Below, one piece after another: positions 10,405 through 18,738 of a stretch of DNA of 31,929 bases; position 1 is the first letter of the stretch; each line of letters begins with the position of its first letter. This stretch comes from a virus: positions 1 to 31,929 of the IMG/VR virus record IMGVR_UViG_3300029448_000212. One strand, written 5' to 3'. The notes beneath the pieces were generated by a model that saw nothing but the letters and a program-made list of their open reading frames with translations, was not told the DNA's origin and did not search any database. A program made the translations under genes and the position numbers.

Positions 10405-11012
10405 TAATAATTAACAAGTCCACTTCGACTGCTCCTTCTCTCAGCTATAAATCTTGTAGTATTTAACTTCTGTGTAGTAGTTTCTTGAGAAGCAATATTT
10501 CTAGCTTTGATTAACTGTCTTTCTGCTTTTGTTTCATAAGAATTAATTAAGTCTGCATCTCTACCTAAAGAACCACCATAAGCACTAGCTAATTTATAAA
10601 TTAAAGCTAATCTAAAATATGTTGGAAACAGAGATTCATCCTGTCTAAATACATAATCCATATATACTTTACTACTAGAACCATAACCATTTAAATAAAT
10701 TTTATCTTCATATCTAGCATAGGGAATAGGGTTGTCATTATTAGTTACAGTCATAATTGTAATCACTGCTGGATCACTAGGCATTTGATATGCATATTCA
10801 TATCTAGTTGTAGGAGCGTCAGCTAATAAAGATAATTGTTTTTGACCCATTGCAAATCTCCAATGGGATTCTGCTAAGGTAGATTCTACTACTTCTTCAT
10901 AAATAGTATTTGTAATTAACGCTTCTGTAGAGTTATCAGTAAAAGAAGATATAGGATTAGCTCCTACTAATACTAATGCTCTTGATGCTATATCTACTTT
11001 AGTTACTGCCAT
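10404..11012 (-). CDS. Tail tubular protein A / adaptor (T7 gp11-like), 202 aa
   Basis: The start (VDIASRALVLVGANPISSF, then TLAESHWRFAMGQKQLSLL) is typical of gp11-type tail tube A proteins, which form the ring between portal and nozzle. The length matches T7 gp11 (196). It lies directly upstream of tail tube B. The C-terminal segment is rich in Arg/Lys/Thr, probably a flexible contact to the portal. The start ATG lies next to the stop of the Lys-rich protein upstream. Confidence 0.88.
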   Translation of the reverse strand: MAVTKVDIASRALVLVGANPISSFTDNSTEALITNTIYEEVVESTLAESHWRFAMGQKQLSLLADAPTTRYEYAYQMPSDPAVITIMTVTNNDNPIPYARYEDKIYLNGYGSSSKVYMDYVFRQDESLFPTYFRLALIYKLASAYGGSLGRDADLINSYETKAERQLIKARNIASQETTTQKLNTTRFIAERRSSRSGLVNY

Positions 11013-11795
11013 TTATACTTTTGGAATTAATATTGATAAATTTTTACCAGTAATATTTGTTATTCCATATTTATCATTTAAATAATTAAGTCTTGCCATA
11101 AATTCTTGTTTTTCAAGATAGGATGGATTATTTGATAAAACTACACTTTCTAATACAGCTAAATTTTTTCTAACATCATTTATTTCTTTTTCTGATAATT
11201 GTTTAGATGAAAATACTGCATTTCTACTATTATCTTTAAATGTTGTACTAAATCTACCATCATTCATTCTTTTAATATCATACTCTGATTCTTTGGGTGT
11301 AGAAGATTTTAATAAAGAAGATGTTAATCCAGCTAATCCTATAGCACCAGCAGCACCAACAACTATACCAGCTCCTTCTGCTTTGCTCATTGGACCACCA
11401 AGAGAATCTATTATTTTATCTTTATCTAACGATTTAACTTTGTTTGTTGCTTTAGTTGCTGTTGTTTTTGCTGCTGTTGCAGCAACCCCTACACCAGTAG
11501 CAACTTTAGCTTTTGTTGTTTTTGCTACATCTTTAACTTTTTCAATTACTGGTTTTGTTTTTTCTTTAACTTTATCAATAGATGGTTTGGTTTTTTCTTT
11601 AATTTTTTTTACAGCTGGTTTTGCTTTAGCTACTGCACCAGTTACTGCGGCAGATCCAGCAACTTTTTTTGTGTTTACTTTTACTGCTTCTTTTAATTTG
11701 CTTGTTTGTTTTGTAGTTACATTGATAGCTTTTTTAAGACTTTTATTTTTGAGTAATTTTTTTGCTAATGCTTTTGCTGCTATACCTATTGCCAT
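11013..11795 (-). CDS. Lys/Ala-rich protein with 11-residue repeats, head-tail region, 260 aa
   Basis: I do not recognise a family. The N-terminal 100 residues are strongly basic and Lys/Ala-rich, like histone H1 tails or LEA-type proteins. Three tandem 11-mers lie at residues 60-92 (PAVKKIKEKTK, PSIDKVKEKTK, PVIEKVKDVAK). A Gly/Ala hydrophobic stretch follows near 140-161 (AGIVVGAAGAIGLAGLTSSL), and the C-terminal 80 residues look like an ordinary helical domain. It lies between the capsid/head genes and tail tube A, so a virion role is plausible: DNA-associated core, head completion or an ejected protein. The ribosome binding site AAAGGAT sits close to the ATG. A stable hairpin lies just upstream. 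Confidence 0.6.
   Translation of the reverse strand: MAIGIAAKALAKKLLKNKSLKKAINVTTKQTSKLKEAVKVNTKKVAGSAAVTGAVAKAKPAVKKIKEKTKPSIDKVKEKTKPVIEKVKDVAKTTKAKVATGVGVAATAAKTTATKATNKVKSLDKDKIIDSLGGPMSKAEGAGIVVGAAGAIGLAGLTSSLLKSSTPKESEYDIKRMNDGRFSTTFKDNSRNAVFSSKQLSEKEINDVRKNLAVLESVVLSNNPSYLEKQEFMARLNYLNDKYGITNITGKNLSILIPKV
11520..11618 (-). repeat. Three tandem 11-residue Lys-rich repeats
   Basis: Residues 60-70, 71-81 and 82-92 of the 260-residue protein share P-x-[VI]-x-K-[VI]-K-[ED]-x-x-K. An 11-residue period fits an amphipathic 3-11 helix as in LEA group 3 proteins. The DNA copies are similar but not identical. Confidence 0.8.
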
Positions 11796-11812
11796 TTTTT
11801 TATCCTTTTATC

Positions 11813-11834
11813 AGTGGGGGATTTCTCCCCCACT
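11813..11834 (-). terminator. GAAA-capped 9-bp hairpin between head genes
   Basis: On the minus strand AGTGGGGGA pairs perfectly with TCCCCCACT across a GAAA (GNRA-type) tetraloop. It starts 12 bases after the stop of the 82-residue gene and ends 17 bases before the next ATG. No U-run follows in the direction of transcription, so it may be an RNA-stabilising or processing hairpin, or a leaky terminator after capsid expression, rather than a full intrinsic terminator. Confidence 0.6.
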
Positions 11835-11845
11835 TCGTAATTATA

Positions 11846-12094
11846 TTATGCTAGTAACGCAGATCTTACTTGCGTTGCACTAGAAGTAGTTATGATAAGA
11901 ATATCTACTACTCCGTTTGATCCACCACTATTTACTATTATAACATCACCAGCAGTTAATTCTTTTTCTGAAAGAAGAAAATACTCGTTGTCATCAATAG
12001 TTCCAATAGCGTCGCCATCTGTGTAATACCACATAGAGTTGGAATCACCCATTTGACTTATTTTTTTAACAGGGTTTGCTAATTCATATGCCAT
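11846..12094 (-). CDS. Small head-region protein, decoration/minor capsid candidate, 82 aa
   Basis: A short protein (start MAYELANPVKKISQMGDSNS, then YYTDGDAIGTIDD) encoded 9 bases after the capsid gene, with a good GGAG ribosome binding site. It is beta-rich and acidic in the middle. Small proteins next to the capsid gene in podoviruses are often decoration or stabilising proteins, but I cannot show that here. It ends just before the GAAA-capped hairpin, so it probably shares the capsid transcript. Confidence 0.7.
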   Translation of the reverse strand: MAYELANPVKKISQMGDSNSMWYYTDGDAIGTIDDNEYFLLSEKELTAGDVIIVNSGGSNGVVDILIITTSSATQVRSALLA

Positions 12095-12103
12095 TGATTA
12101 CTC

Positions 12104-12952
12104 CTATTCTGCACACTTCTGTATACGAATACCATTGGTATCAATTAAGATTGAACCCATTGATAGGTATGATGTTAATAGATGAGCTACTTTCTCAGGA
12201 ATGTAGTTTACTTCAGTTCTTACTTCTGAACCTACGCCTAAACCCATTGAGGATTTATGCCAACAAACAGTATGTCTATCTGTTGATCCAGATGTATCAA
12301 GACCTGAGTGAACAAAAGTTAAGAATCCTAAGAATCTTTTAGCTGTGTAGTTCATTCCAGCGAAAGGTAATTGGCTTGGACCAATATAGTCAAGGTTTGA
12401 CCAGTTATCTTCTGCTAGTAGATCGCCCCATTGATTTGGACCTATTGCCCAATATCTCTGGTCATCATCAGGAACTTCGTTTGTTCCAAATAATGCTTGC
12501 ATATCTTTGAACTTAGCTACATTCATGTCAGTTGCTAATGAAGTTGAACCATTTGCACCAGCGTTGTTTGCTACTTTAGTAGCAGAATCCATAGCTGTTG
12601 TAATGATACTGTCAGTCTTACGACCAAGAGCATAAGCTGCGTTGTTTGCAATTACTGCTCTTTCGTCAATGTTGGTTTTCAACTCGTCTAATTTATCCAC
12701 ATAGTCAGATGCATAGTAGTCAGCAAGTGTTGCTGTTACATTTGTGTGTGAAATGTTCATCGCTACAACCTCAGCATGTCTAGCTTTAGTTGTTGCTTCT
12801 CCTGTTCCTACTTTTTGGAACTTAACAGATTCACCTGATACACCATTAACTGTACGAATTAAATTTTTAAGTTTACTACCCATTCTTTGGTATGCCATAT
12901 GTACTTCAGCTTCAAACTGAGTAATAAAGGCATTGTTTATAGATGCACTCAT
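12104..12952 (-). CDS. Major capsid protein, 282 aa
   Basis: It follows the scaffold gene and has the features of the short podoviral capsid proteins of the Bbp17/BPP-1-like type: N-terminal helix (NNAFITQFEAEVHMAYQRM), a middle Ala-rich spine helix with Asp/Glu (KTNIDERAVIANNAAYALGR), and 'WAIGPNQWGDLL' and 'FLGFLTFVHSGL' segments. The HK97 fold is assumed from the family. The gene has the best ribosome binding site of the late block (AAAGGAG, five bases before ATG), and its base composition is richer in GC than its neighbours (22 of 60 at 12301-12360, against 14 of 60 at 6001-6060), as expected of a highly expressed gene. Confidence 0.85.
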   Translation of the reverse strand: MSASINNAFITQFEAEVHMAYQRMGSKLKNLIRTVNGVSGESVKFQKVGTGEATTKARHAEVVAMNISHTNVTATLADYYASDYVDKLDELKTNIDERAVIANNAAYALGRKTDSIITTAMDSATKVANNAGANGSTSLATDMNVAKFKDMQALFGTNEVPDDDQRYWAIGPNQWGDLLAEDNWSNLDYIGPSQLPFAGMNYTAKRFLGFLTFVHSGLDTSGSTDRHTVCWHKSSMGLGVGSEVRTEVNYIPEKVAHLLTSYLSMGSILIDTNGIRIQKCAE

Positions 12953-13085
12953 TTTAACTCCTTTAAGTTAGTTAGTTTATGTAAAAAGATTATCTCTTTT
13001 GGAAGCAATCGTTATCCTAATTAGGGCGATCCTAATGCCATCTGAGGTCTTATTAAGATATCAGTTACATAGATAACTTACTAAT
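12953..13085 (-). promoter_or_regulatory. Leader upstream of the capsid gene with hairpin and repeats
   Basis: This is the longest gap inside the structural block. It holds a stem AAAAGA/TCTTTT (12984-12989 with 12995-13000) just before the capsid ribosome binding site, the palindrome CCTAATTAGG, and two copies of ATCCTAAT. I see no convincing -35/-10 pair. It is probably a capsid leader that tunes message level or translation. Confidence 0.4.
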
Positions 13086-13397
13086 TCAACGCACAAATTT
13101 AAATGATTTTATATTTTCTGTAGGAATAACAGTTAAGTCGCCAATATCCGTATCATTGTAAGACATATAAACTATTGTAGACTGTTCATTTTCTTCTAAT
13201 AAGAAACCTTCTGTAGTATTTATAGCTGGTTTATAATGTTTAGCTTCTGTAGGAGAGAGCCATTCAGAATGACTAATAGCGTCTCTCCAAAGTATTTTAA
13301 CTCTTTTACGCTTTGTTTGCGTATTTCTCGTAGAGGTCTGTAACTTTTTTGATGTATGCTGGATCTTTTGCTCCATCTTTCCAATACCTTTCATCAT
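13086..13397 (-). CDS. Small head-region protein overlapping the scaffold end, up to 103 aa
   Basis: Its conserved-looking body begins around KRVKILWRDAISHSEWLSP and ends in a short beta-rich domain (VIYMSYN-like strand, then IPTENIKSFKFV). Short phage proteins of this look (a WxDA motif, a middle 'GFLLEE' strand, a terminal 'IP..I' strand) normally start right before the first motif. Here no ATG, GTG or TTG exists at that place. The available ATGs (13397, 13394, 13376) lie 70-90 bases inside the scaffold gene in another frame. So it either has a long overlapping N-terminus or is reached by a +1 shift from the scaffold. Function unknown. Confidence 0.6.
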   Translation of the reverse strand: MMKGIGKMEQKIQHTSKKLQTSTRNTQTKRKRVKILWRDAISHSEWLSPTEAKHYKPAINTTEGFLLEENEQSTIVYMSYNDTDIGDLTVIPTENIKSFKFVR

Positions 13398-14046
13398 TCA
13401 TCATTGATCTTAAGTCTAAGGGATCTAAAGACACATCTATTTTTGTTTCTGTACTTGGTATAGGAGCATCTTTATTTAAACTCATAATTTCTTCTATAGC
13501 TTTTACACCATCAGCAGTACTAGCTATATTAGCCATAGCTGCATAACTTGATTCACTTAAATTTTTTTTTGCCCATAAGTCAGCAGATTCAATTCTTTGT
13601 GTAGCATTTTCTCCTAATAAATTTATTTGTGTATCTCTATCAGGCAATCCAGATATTTCATTTTGTACAAATGCTTCAATACCTTTGTTAAAATCTTCAT
13701 TACTTAATCCTTTAGACTTTGCTGTTTCTTGCCACCATTGTAGTAAAGGTTGTTCTGGATCTACATCTACTTGAACACCATCAGGTAATTCAGGCATTTT
13801 TATTTCATATGCATCAGGTGCTTGACCTTTAATGTCTGCTAATACTTCTTCTCTAATAGTACCAGCTAGTTCATCTGTTCTTTGACCTAATCTTTTTTCT
13901 AATGCTTTGTAAGAAGCACCCATTTCTTCTACATTAACTTCATTCAAATCTTTGTTCCAAAATTTTTCAGGAACATAAGAAGGAATATCTGTTGTGGCTT
14001 CTTCTGTTTTTGTTTCTGTATTTTCAGTAGTCTGATCTTCACTCAT
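13306..14046 (-). CDS. Capsid assembly scaffolding protein, 246 aa
   Basis: A very acidic, helical protein directly upstream of the capsid region. The N-terminus is Thr/Glu-rich (MSEDQTTENTETKTEE), followed by the 'YVPEKFWNKDLNEVNVEEM..SYKALEKRLG' type segment common to podoviral scaffolds. The C-terminus is short and basic (ITDLYEKYANKA-like), the part that contacts capsid subunits. It guides procapsid assembly and then leaves or is degraded. The ribosome binding site AGAGGT lies close to the ATG. It overlaps the Bbp19-like gene by 8 bases and the following small gene in another frame. Confidence 0.85.
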   Translation of the reverse strand: MSEDQTTENTETKTEEATTDIPSYVPEKFWNKDLNEVNVEEMGASYKALEKRLGQRTDELAGTIREEVLADIKGQAPDAYEIKMPELPDGVQVDVDPEQPLLQWWQETAKSKGLSNEDFNKGIEAFVQNEISGLPDRDTQINLLGENATQRIESADLWAKKNLSESSYAAMANIASTADGVKAIEEIMSLNKDAPIPSTETKIDVSLDPLDLRSMMNDERYWKDGAKDPAYIKKVTDLYEKYANKA

Positions 14047-14284
14047 TTTTAGTACCTCTTTTTATTTTACTTTTAATTATTTGTAATAAATATCTTTGTC
14101 CTTCCAAATGCCATAGTGTTGAATCACTAGCTTGTGGAGTACAAATACTATTTATAGTTATAGATTCTAAATACTCAATTACTTTTTTACCATTTACTTG
14201 ATTAAATACAGAGGTAAATATCTTATCTATTTCTGTAGATTCTGATTTATTAGACTTCTTGTTCTGAAGATTCTGCCAACTCAT
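14039..14284 (-). CDS. Bbp19-like small protein, 81 aa
   Basis: The pattern 'IFTSVFNQVNGKKVIEYLES' followed by 'LWHLEGQRYLLQIIKSKI' matches the short Bbp19-type proteins of BPP-1-like and other podoviruses (F..vF....G..vL..L, then EGqR.l...I). They lie between portal and scaffold genes. The exact role is not settled; a packaging or assembly role is usual by position. I chose the ATG at 14284 (MSWQNLQ), which overlaps the portal end by 35 bases. An upstream ATG at 14332 would lengthen the overlap. No clear ribosome binding site. Confidence 0.7.
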   Translation of the reverse strand: MSWQNLQNKKSNKSESTEIDKIFTSVFNQVNGKKVIEYLESITINSICTPQASDSTLWHLEGQRYLLQIIKSKIKRGTKNE

Positions 14285-15845
14285 TTGGTTGGATATTAGC
14301 TTGTTGCTGTTGTGATTGCAACCTTGAAACAACTTCTGCTTGTTCTTCTGCTGTTCTTACTAATTTTTCAGGTAGATTCATTTTATCTACCAAATATCTA
14401 GCTATTTCGTCTTGTTTAACTACCATGTTTAACATCTCAGGACCAAAAGTAGTTCCTAATATTTCTGAGAATCTCATAACATCAGCTATATCTTGTTGAT
14501 GTTGTGCTTTAGAAAGAGGAGAAGTAGATACAACTTTTACTTCTCTATCATTAACTGTAGGTATTTTTATTTTACCTTGTTTAGTTAATATTCTAATTAC
14601 CCTTCTTAATAAGGGTGTTACAAACTCTGATTGTAATCTTCCGAATGATGATCCTATTTGTCGTGATAGATCAGACATTCTTTCTGCTACTTCAGTAGCT
14701 GACATTGGTGTACCTTCAGGTCTACCTAATGTTTCCATATATAAAGCCTTTTTAATATTTGCTCTCATATCTCCTAAGATTAACTGAGCTACATCAAATC
14801 TACCAGCTGCTGGTAGTGCTTGTAATCCTCTGCTGTTTGGTGCTACAGGGATTAGACTACCGGGCTGTAGTACAATATTTTCAGGATTTATTACCCCATC
14901 ATCTTCAAAAGTATAGATACCAGATATACTCATTTGAGCATTTTGTAAGATGAGTTCTACTGTTAGGTTTGTAGTTTTAATTGCAGCCATAGCATTAAAT
15001 ACTGGACCACGACCATAAACTTCTCCTGATGCTTTATTCCATCTAAAAGCAATATAAGGATTTGAACCAATACCTTTTAGTTCTTTTTCAAAAATCATTT
15101 CTTGCATACTCATACAAACTACACAGTACTTAAATCTTTCTTCGTTAGGCTTATCGTATAATTTAAAAACTCCTTCAACTATCTTAGCTCTATCATGTCC
15201 ATCATCTGAAATTTTTTTCATCATTTCAGGAGACATTTCTGCATTAGGATATGCTGTCATAATCTGATTATAATTCATGTATCTAGTTCTAAAGACTGTA
15301 TCTATTTTATTGTCAGGTCCATTGTTCAGCATAACTCTTGGTAAAGGTATAGCTTGAAAATTTATAGGATTAAGACTATCTCCTTCTTCTACTAACAGAA
15401 CAGAAGTTCCAATAGCTAAGTCCATAAATGCTTCGTGTACTTCTTGATTAAAATTAGACCCACCTAATATTTCAAAGACATACTCAGTTATAGCATCTAG
15501 TTGTTCATTGACTTCAGGGATTGCTTCTTCTGGTATTTCTGATCCAGCTTCAAAGTTTGCCCAACGACCATATGTTGGAACCATTCCAGCTTGTAGTCTT
15601 GAGGCAAATTCTTGTATTCCTACTACAGCTGTTTCATCAAATATTTTATCTGTTCTTCTTTCCCCTATAGTTTCATCATAAAATGATTCTCTTTGAGGCA
15701 TAGTATATTCATATGCTTCTTCATATTTGTCTTTCCAATTATCAAATATATATTCTGCATCTCTAAATCTTTTAATAAAAGAAGCTACTCTAGGATCATT
15801 ACCACTATAAGGTGTATCATCTTCAGGTACTGGTAAATAAGGCAT
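14250..15845 (-). CDS. Portal (head-to-tail connector) protein, 531 aa
   Basis: Matches the podoviral head-tail connecting protein family: N-terminal helix with 'IFDNWKDKYEEAYEYTMPQRE', then 'FASRLQAGMVP', 'NFNQEVHEAFMDLAIGTSVLL', 'GRGPVFNAMAAIKTTN', and the crown segment 'GRPEGTPMSATEVAERM'. The length equals T7 gp8 (536). It forms the dodecamer at the capsid vertex through which DNA is pumped. The C-terminus is Gln/Glu-rich. Its ATG overlaps the preceding stop as TAATG. Confidence 0.92.
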   Translation of the reverse strand: MPYLPVPEDDTPYSGNDPRVASFIKRFRDAEYIFDNWKDKYEEAYEYTMPQRESFYDETIGERRTDKIFDETAVVGIQEFASRLQAGMVPTYGRWANFEAGSEIPEEAIPEVNEQLDAITEYVFEILGGSNFNQEVHEAFMDLAIGTSVLLVEEGDSLNPINFQAIPLPRVMLNNGPDNKIDTVFRTRYMNYNQIMTAYPNAEMSPEMMKKISDDGHDRAKIVEGVFKLYDKPNEERFKYCVVCMSMQEMIFEKELKGIGSNPYIAFRWNKASGEVYGRGPVFNAMAAIKTTNLTVELILQNAQMSISGIYTFEDDGVINPENIVLQPGSLIPVAPNSRGLQALPAAGRFDVAQLILGDMRANIKKALYMETLGRPEGTPMSATEVAERMSDLSRQIGSSFGRLQSEFVTPLLRRVIRILTKQGKIKIPTVNDREVKVVSTSPLSKAQHQQDIADVMRFSEILGTTFGPEMLNMVVKQDEIARYLVDKMNLPEKLVRTAEEQAEVVSRLQSQQQQANIQPNELAESSEQEV

Positions 15846-16609
15846 TATTTCATTTTACCTAAAAATGTTTGAGCCGAAGATTGTAGAAATTTTCTATTAG
15901 GACTACCACTATCACTTTTAGCTAAATTAGCTAATCTATTTTTTGCTGTTTGATTTCCAGCAGATGCTTGTGTCATATTTTCTGTCATTTGATTGGTGTT
16001 TGTAATACGTCCTTCTGTTTTATTTGTTGATACATTGTTTTGTCCTGTACCAACTCCTCTTTTAGAACCACTATAATAATCTGCAACATATTGAGAATAA
16101 GGTTTTTTACTAGTATAATAAGCAGCTGAAAAAAAAGAAGGCATACCACTTAATCCAGTAGCTAAAGCTCCAGCTATTGTTTTAAATTTTTGTTGAGAAT
16201 CATACATTTGTCTTGACAAAGGCATAGGTTCTCTTTTAGCTGCTTCCATTGCACCTCTAGTTGTATTTGTATATGTTAATCCTTTATCTGTTTGTACTGC
16301 TGGATCATATGTTGTAAAAGTTTTTCCTGTAGCATCAGTAACTGTACGAGCAGTTGCTAATCCTTGTGAAGCTAAATATTCTCCTCTTGCTGCTTGGTAT
16401 TCTGCACCATACATTTGATTAGATGATGTAGTAGAATAAAATCCTGTTGGTGTTGTATTAGCACCAGCAACAGGACCAGCCACTGTAGTTGTAATACCTA
16501 ATTTTTTTTGAGCATATTGATCTGCTTTTATACCTTGTACTACTGCACTTGATTGTGCAGTCTTATTAGACATTCCACCTTTTGATGATGATGGTGTATT
16601 ACTACTCAA
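15845..16609 (-). CDS. Hypothetical Ser/Thr/Gln-rich protein upstream of portal, 254 aa
   Basis: I do not recognise a family. It is low in complexity and rich in Ser, Thr, Gln, Asn and Gly, with Tyr-rich patches (QYVADYYSGSK) and an Ala/Gly hydrophobic stretch (FKTIAGALATGLSGMPSFF). This composition fits a flexible virion or ejected protein. The start is TTG at 16609, with a good GGAG seven bases before it and a two-base overlap with the previous TGA. It is coupled to the portal by TAATG. Confidence 0.65.
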   Translation of the reverse strand: MSSNTPSSSKGGMSNKTAQSSAVVQGIKADQYAQKKLGITTTVAGPVAGANTTPTGFYSTTSSNQMYGAEYQAARGEYLASQGLATARTVTDATGKTFTTYDPAVQTDKGLTYTNTTRGAMEAAKREPMPLSRQMYDSQQKFKTIAGALATGLSGMPSFFSAAYYTSKKPYSQYVADYYSGSKRGVGTGQNNVSTNKTEGRITNTNQMTENMTQASAGNQTAKNRLANLAKSDSGSPNRKFLQSSAQTFLGKMK

Positions 16610-16830
16610 ATTTCTTCTCCATCTCTAAAAAATCCTTGTTGTCCTGACTTAGAAAATAAACTTCTAGTTCCTAACATACCTTTGGATTTTCTTTTCTTTT
16701 GTCTTTTTTCTTTAGCTTCTGCTTCTGCTTTTAATCTTTCTTCTTCAGCACGCTTTCTTTCAATATCTTCACGCAGAGCCTTGTCTGCTGGTGTTTCTTT
16801 ATATTTAGTTGAGCCGAATAAATTTCCCAT
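16606..16830 (-). CDS. Small charged helical protein, 74 aa
   Basis: An N-terminal MGNLFGSTKY is followed by a long Glu/Lys/Arg helix (residues 18-50) and a Gly/Phe-rich end. It carries an N-terminal MGxxxxS/T context, but that means nothing in bacteria. It lies between the papain-like candidate and the 254-residue protein in a tight series. No known domain recognised; probably a small virion or assembly protein. Confidence 0.6.
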   Translation of the reverse strand: MGNLFGSTKYKETPADKALREDIERKRAEEERLKAEAEAKEKRQKKRKSKGMLGTRSLFSKSGQQGFFRDGEEI

Positions 16831-16834
16831 GGGT

Positions 16835-17248
16835 TTATAGATCTATCTCAGAATATCCTTCTTTTTTCAACGCACAATATAATTGATATGGCGTAAAGAT
16901 CCACCATTTATTATAACCTATTAATCTTTGTACATAACTCACACAGCTATGTTCTTTGATCCATGATCCCATAAAACTAGGAAAGCCTGTTTTCTTTTGT
17001 GGCATTTCTCCTTGTAATACAACACCATTTTTCATTCTAATCATTCTAAAAAAAGCCTCTGCTGTTTGATCTGTAATTGTTTCAACCAATAATTGTCCAA
17101 ATATATACTCAATAAGAATCCAATGTTTACTTGAGGGATCATAACTTATAACTCCACAATGTTTATAACCTTTTTTAAATTTTCTTGTATGTCTATGTCC
17201 ATCTTCGTTTTCAAAGAAGTATATTAAAAATTTGATCTGTTTTGCCAT
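16835..17248 (-). CDS. Permuted papain-like (YiiX/NlpC-P60-like) candidate, 137 aa
   Basis: His30 lies in 'GYKHCGVISYD' and Cys102 in 'EHSCVSYVQRLIG', followed by 'WIFTPYQLYCAL'. A His in a strand before a Cys at a helix start is the order of circularly permuted NlpC/P60 (YiiX-type) proteins, and a 'TP.qLy..L' tail is common in phage members next to the terminase. If active, it would cut peptide or amide bonds, for example in peptidoglycan. It overlaps the TerL end by 25 bases. The fold is suggested by motif spacing only. Confidence 0.5.
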   Translation of the reverse strand: MAKQIKFLIYFFENEDGHRHTRKFKKGYKHCGVISYDPSSKHWILIEYIFGQLLVETITDQTAEAFFRMIRMKNGVVLQGEMPQKKTGFPSFMGSWIKEHSCVSYVQRLIGYNKWWIFTPYQLYCALKKEGYSEIDL

Positions 17249-18738
17249 ATAGATTTCTTTTTCTTTTTGTCAAAAATATTCCATCCTCTAGTTTTAACTA
17301 CAGAACTAGGTGTTGATATTCCTACTGTTAGCTGTTTACCTTCTCCAGCACCCATTAACATATACTGTAAAGCATCATGTACATGGGAATATTTGTTTTT
17401 ATTTGGCTTTTCATCATAACGATCTCCAGATGTTTGTATTCTTCTGTAATGATAGCCACCATTAAAACCTTTTTTAAGGTTCACACAGCTATTGTTTAAT
17501 AAAAAACCAGACTTGCCTTCTACCAACCTACTCAAAGCTGTTTCTACAGCCTCTATACGCAGAGAAACATCATTACTTGGAGCTGGTCTAGCCTTAACTC
17601 CTTGTGATCTCATTATTTGGAACGGAGTAGCTTCATCTGTTTGCACTCTAAAGTCTCCAGCTGGATCACCATAGATATCTATGACTAAACCTTTGTATGT
17701 TTTTGCTATTTCATACTTTAATAACTCAGTAAATCTAACTATACCCATATCAAAGCATACAAGTTCTTGTAAGATTACCCATCTACCACTTGATAGCTTC
17801 TGTCCAAAAACTGCTGCTGGTGTTAATCCAAAGTCAATACCAATAAATACATCAGTAGGAAAGGGTGCTATAACTTCTTTACTAAGATGTATATCTTCAC
17901 TCCAGCTTGGATAAACAGGCTTACCTTCTTCTAGTGATCCTAGTTTATTCATAACATAAACATCAATCCATCCTTTAGTTTTACCTTTAACTATGTTTTC
18001 ATAGTAAGCATCTGTAATAAATTTTTTATTTTCGCATAAAGGATTTCTTTCATAACCAGTTAATTCACCTTTATCATCTTTAGTTTCTAATAATGCTGGT
18101 GGTTGTGTATGAAAACTCCAGTTGTCAGGCTTGACTAACATTAATGCTTCTTCTCTACCTATATGATCTGGTACTGGTACATCACCAGCCATGACTGCCC
18201 ACCAATGATCTTCTTCAGGTGCGTTAGTATCGGCTATAACACCATACCAAGATGCACCACCATCACGCATAGAAGGGAATCTACCTACACGCATAGTACA
18301 AGCATCAATAATTGACTTAGGTAATTCTCTTGCTTCATTAACCCAGACACCAGTAAGTTCTAATGACAGTAGTTTCTTTACATCCTCTGGTCTATCTAAT
18401 GCTAAGAAGATAACTTCAACATCTGCATCACCAATAGTTATATTATGTGTATAAGGAACTGACCATCTAAATGGTCCAAATGTATTTTCTGGAAACCAAT
18501 CCAGCCATGTTTTAATTGTTGTAGTTTTTAATTGAGGGTTCGTGTTCCTGATAACAGCCCAACGAGATTTTCTTCTTCCATCACTACCTTTAGACTGCTG
18601 AAGTGCTCTTCTAAATATTTCAATACAGCAAGCAACTGACTTACCGCTACCAACTGGTCCTCGAAGTCCTCTAAAGAAATCGTTTGATTTAAGAAAGCTT
18701 TTAAGTGTTCGTCCATCTGGTTTATAATTAAATTCCAT
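17224..18738 (-). CDS. terL: Terminase large subunit (TerL), 504 aa
   Basis: The DNA-packaging motor. The ATPase domain has Walker A GPVGSGKS (27-34) and Walker B with catalytic Glu in VWVNEARE (131-138). The RNase H-like nuclease has Asp302 in IGIDFG, Asp358 in YGDPAG and Asp455 in HVHDALQYM. All key residues are present and the length is normal. It docks on the portal and cuts concatemers. Its ATG overlaps the preceding stop as TAATG. Confidence 0.96.
   Translation of the reverse strand: MEFNYKPDGRTLKSFLKSNDFFRGLRGPVGSGKSVACCIEIFRRALQQSKGSDGRRKSRWAVIRNTNPQLKTTTIKTWLDWFPENTFGPFRWSVPYTHNITIGDADVEVIFLALDRPEDVKKLLSLELTGVWVNEARELPKSIIDACTMRVGRFPSMRDGGASWYGVIADTNAPEEDHWWAVMAGDVPVPDHIGREEALMLVKPDNWSFHTQPPALLETKDDKGELTGYERNPLCENKKFITDAYYENIVKGKTKGWIDVYVMNKLGSLEEGKPVYPSWSEDIHLSKEVIAPFPTDVFIGIDFGLTPAAVFGQKLSSGRWVILQELVCFDMGIVRFTELLKYEIAKTYKGLVIDIYGDPAGDFRVQTDEATPFQIMRSQGVKARPAPSNDVSLRIEAVETALSRLVEGKSGFLLNNSCVNLKKGFNGGYHYRRIQTSGDRYDEKPNKNKYSHVHDALQYMLMGAGEGKQLTVGISTPSSVVKTRGWNIFDKKKKKSIWQNRSNF

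Noticed and set aside
11293-11883. Plus-strand open frame of 196 codons.
   Set aside because: It is the mirror of the Lys/Ala-rich minus-strand gene, whose composition removes stops from the opposite strand.
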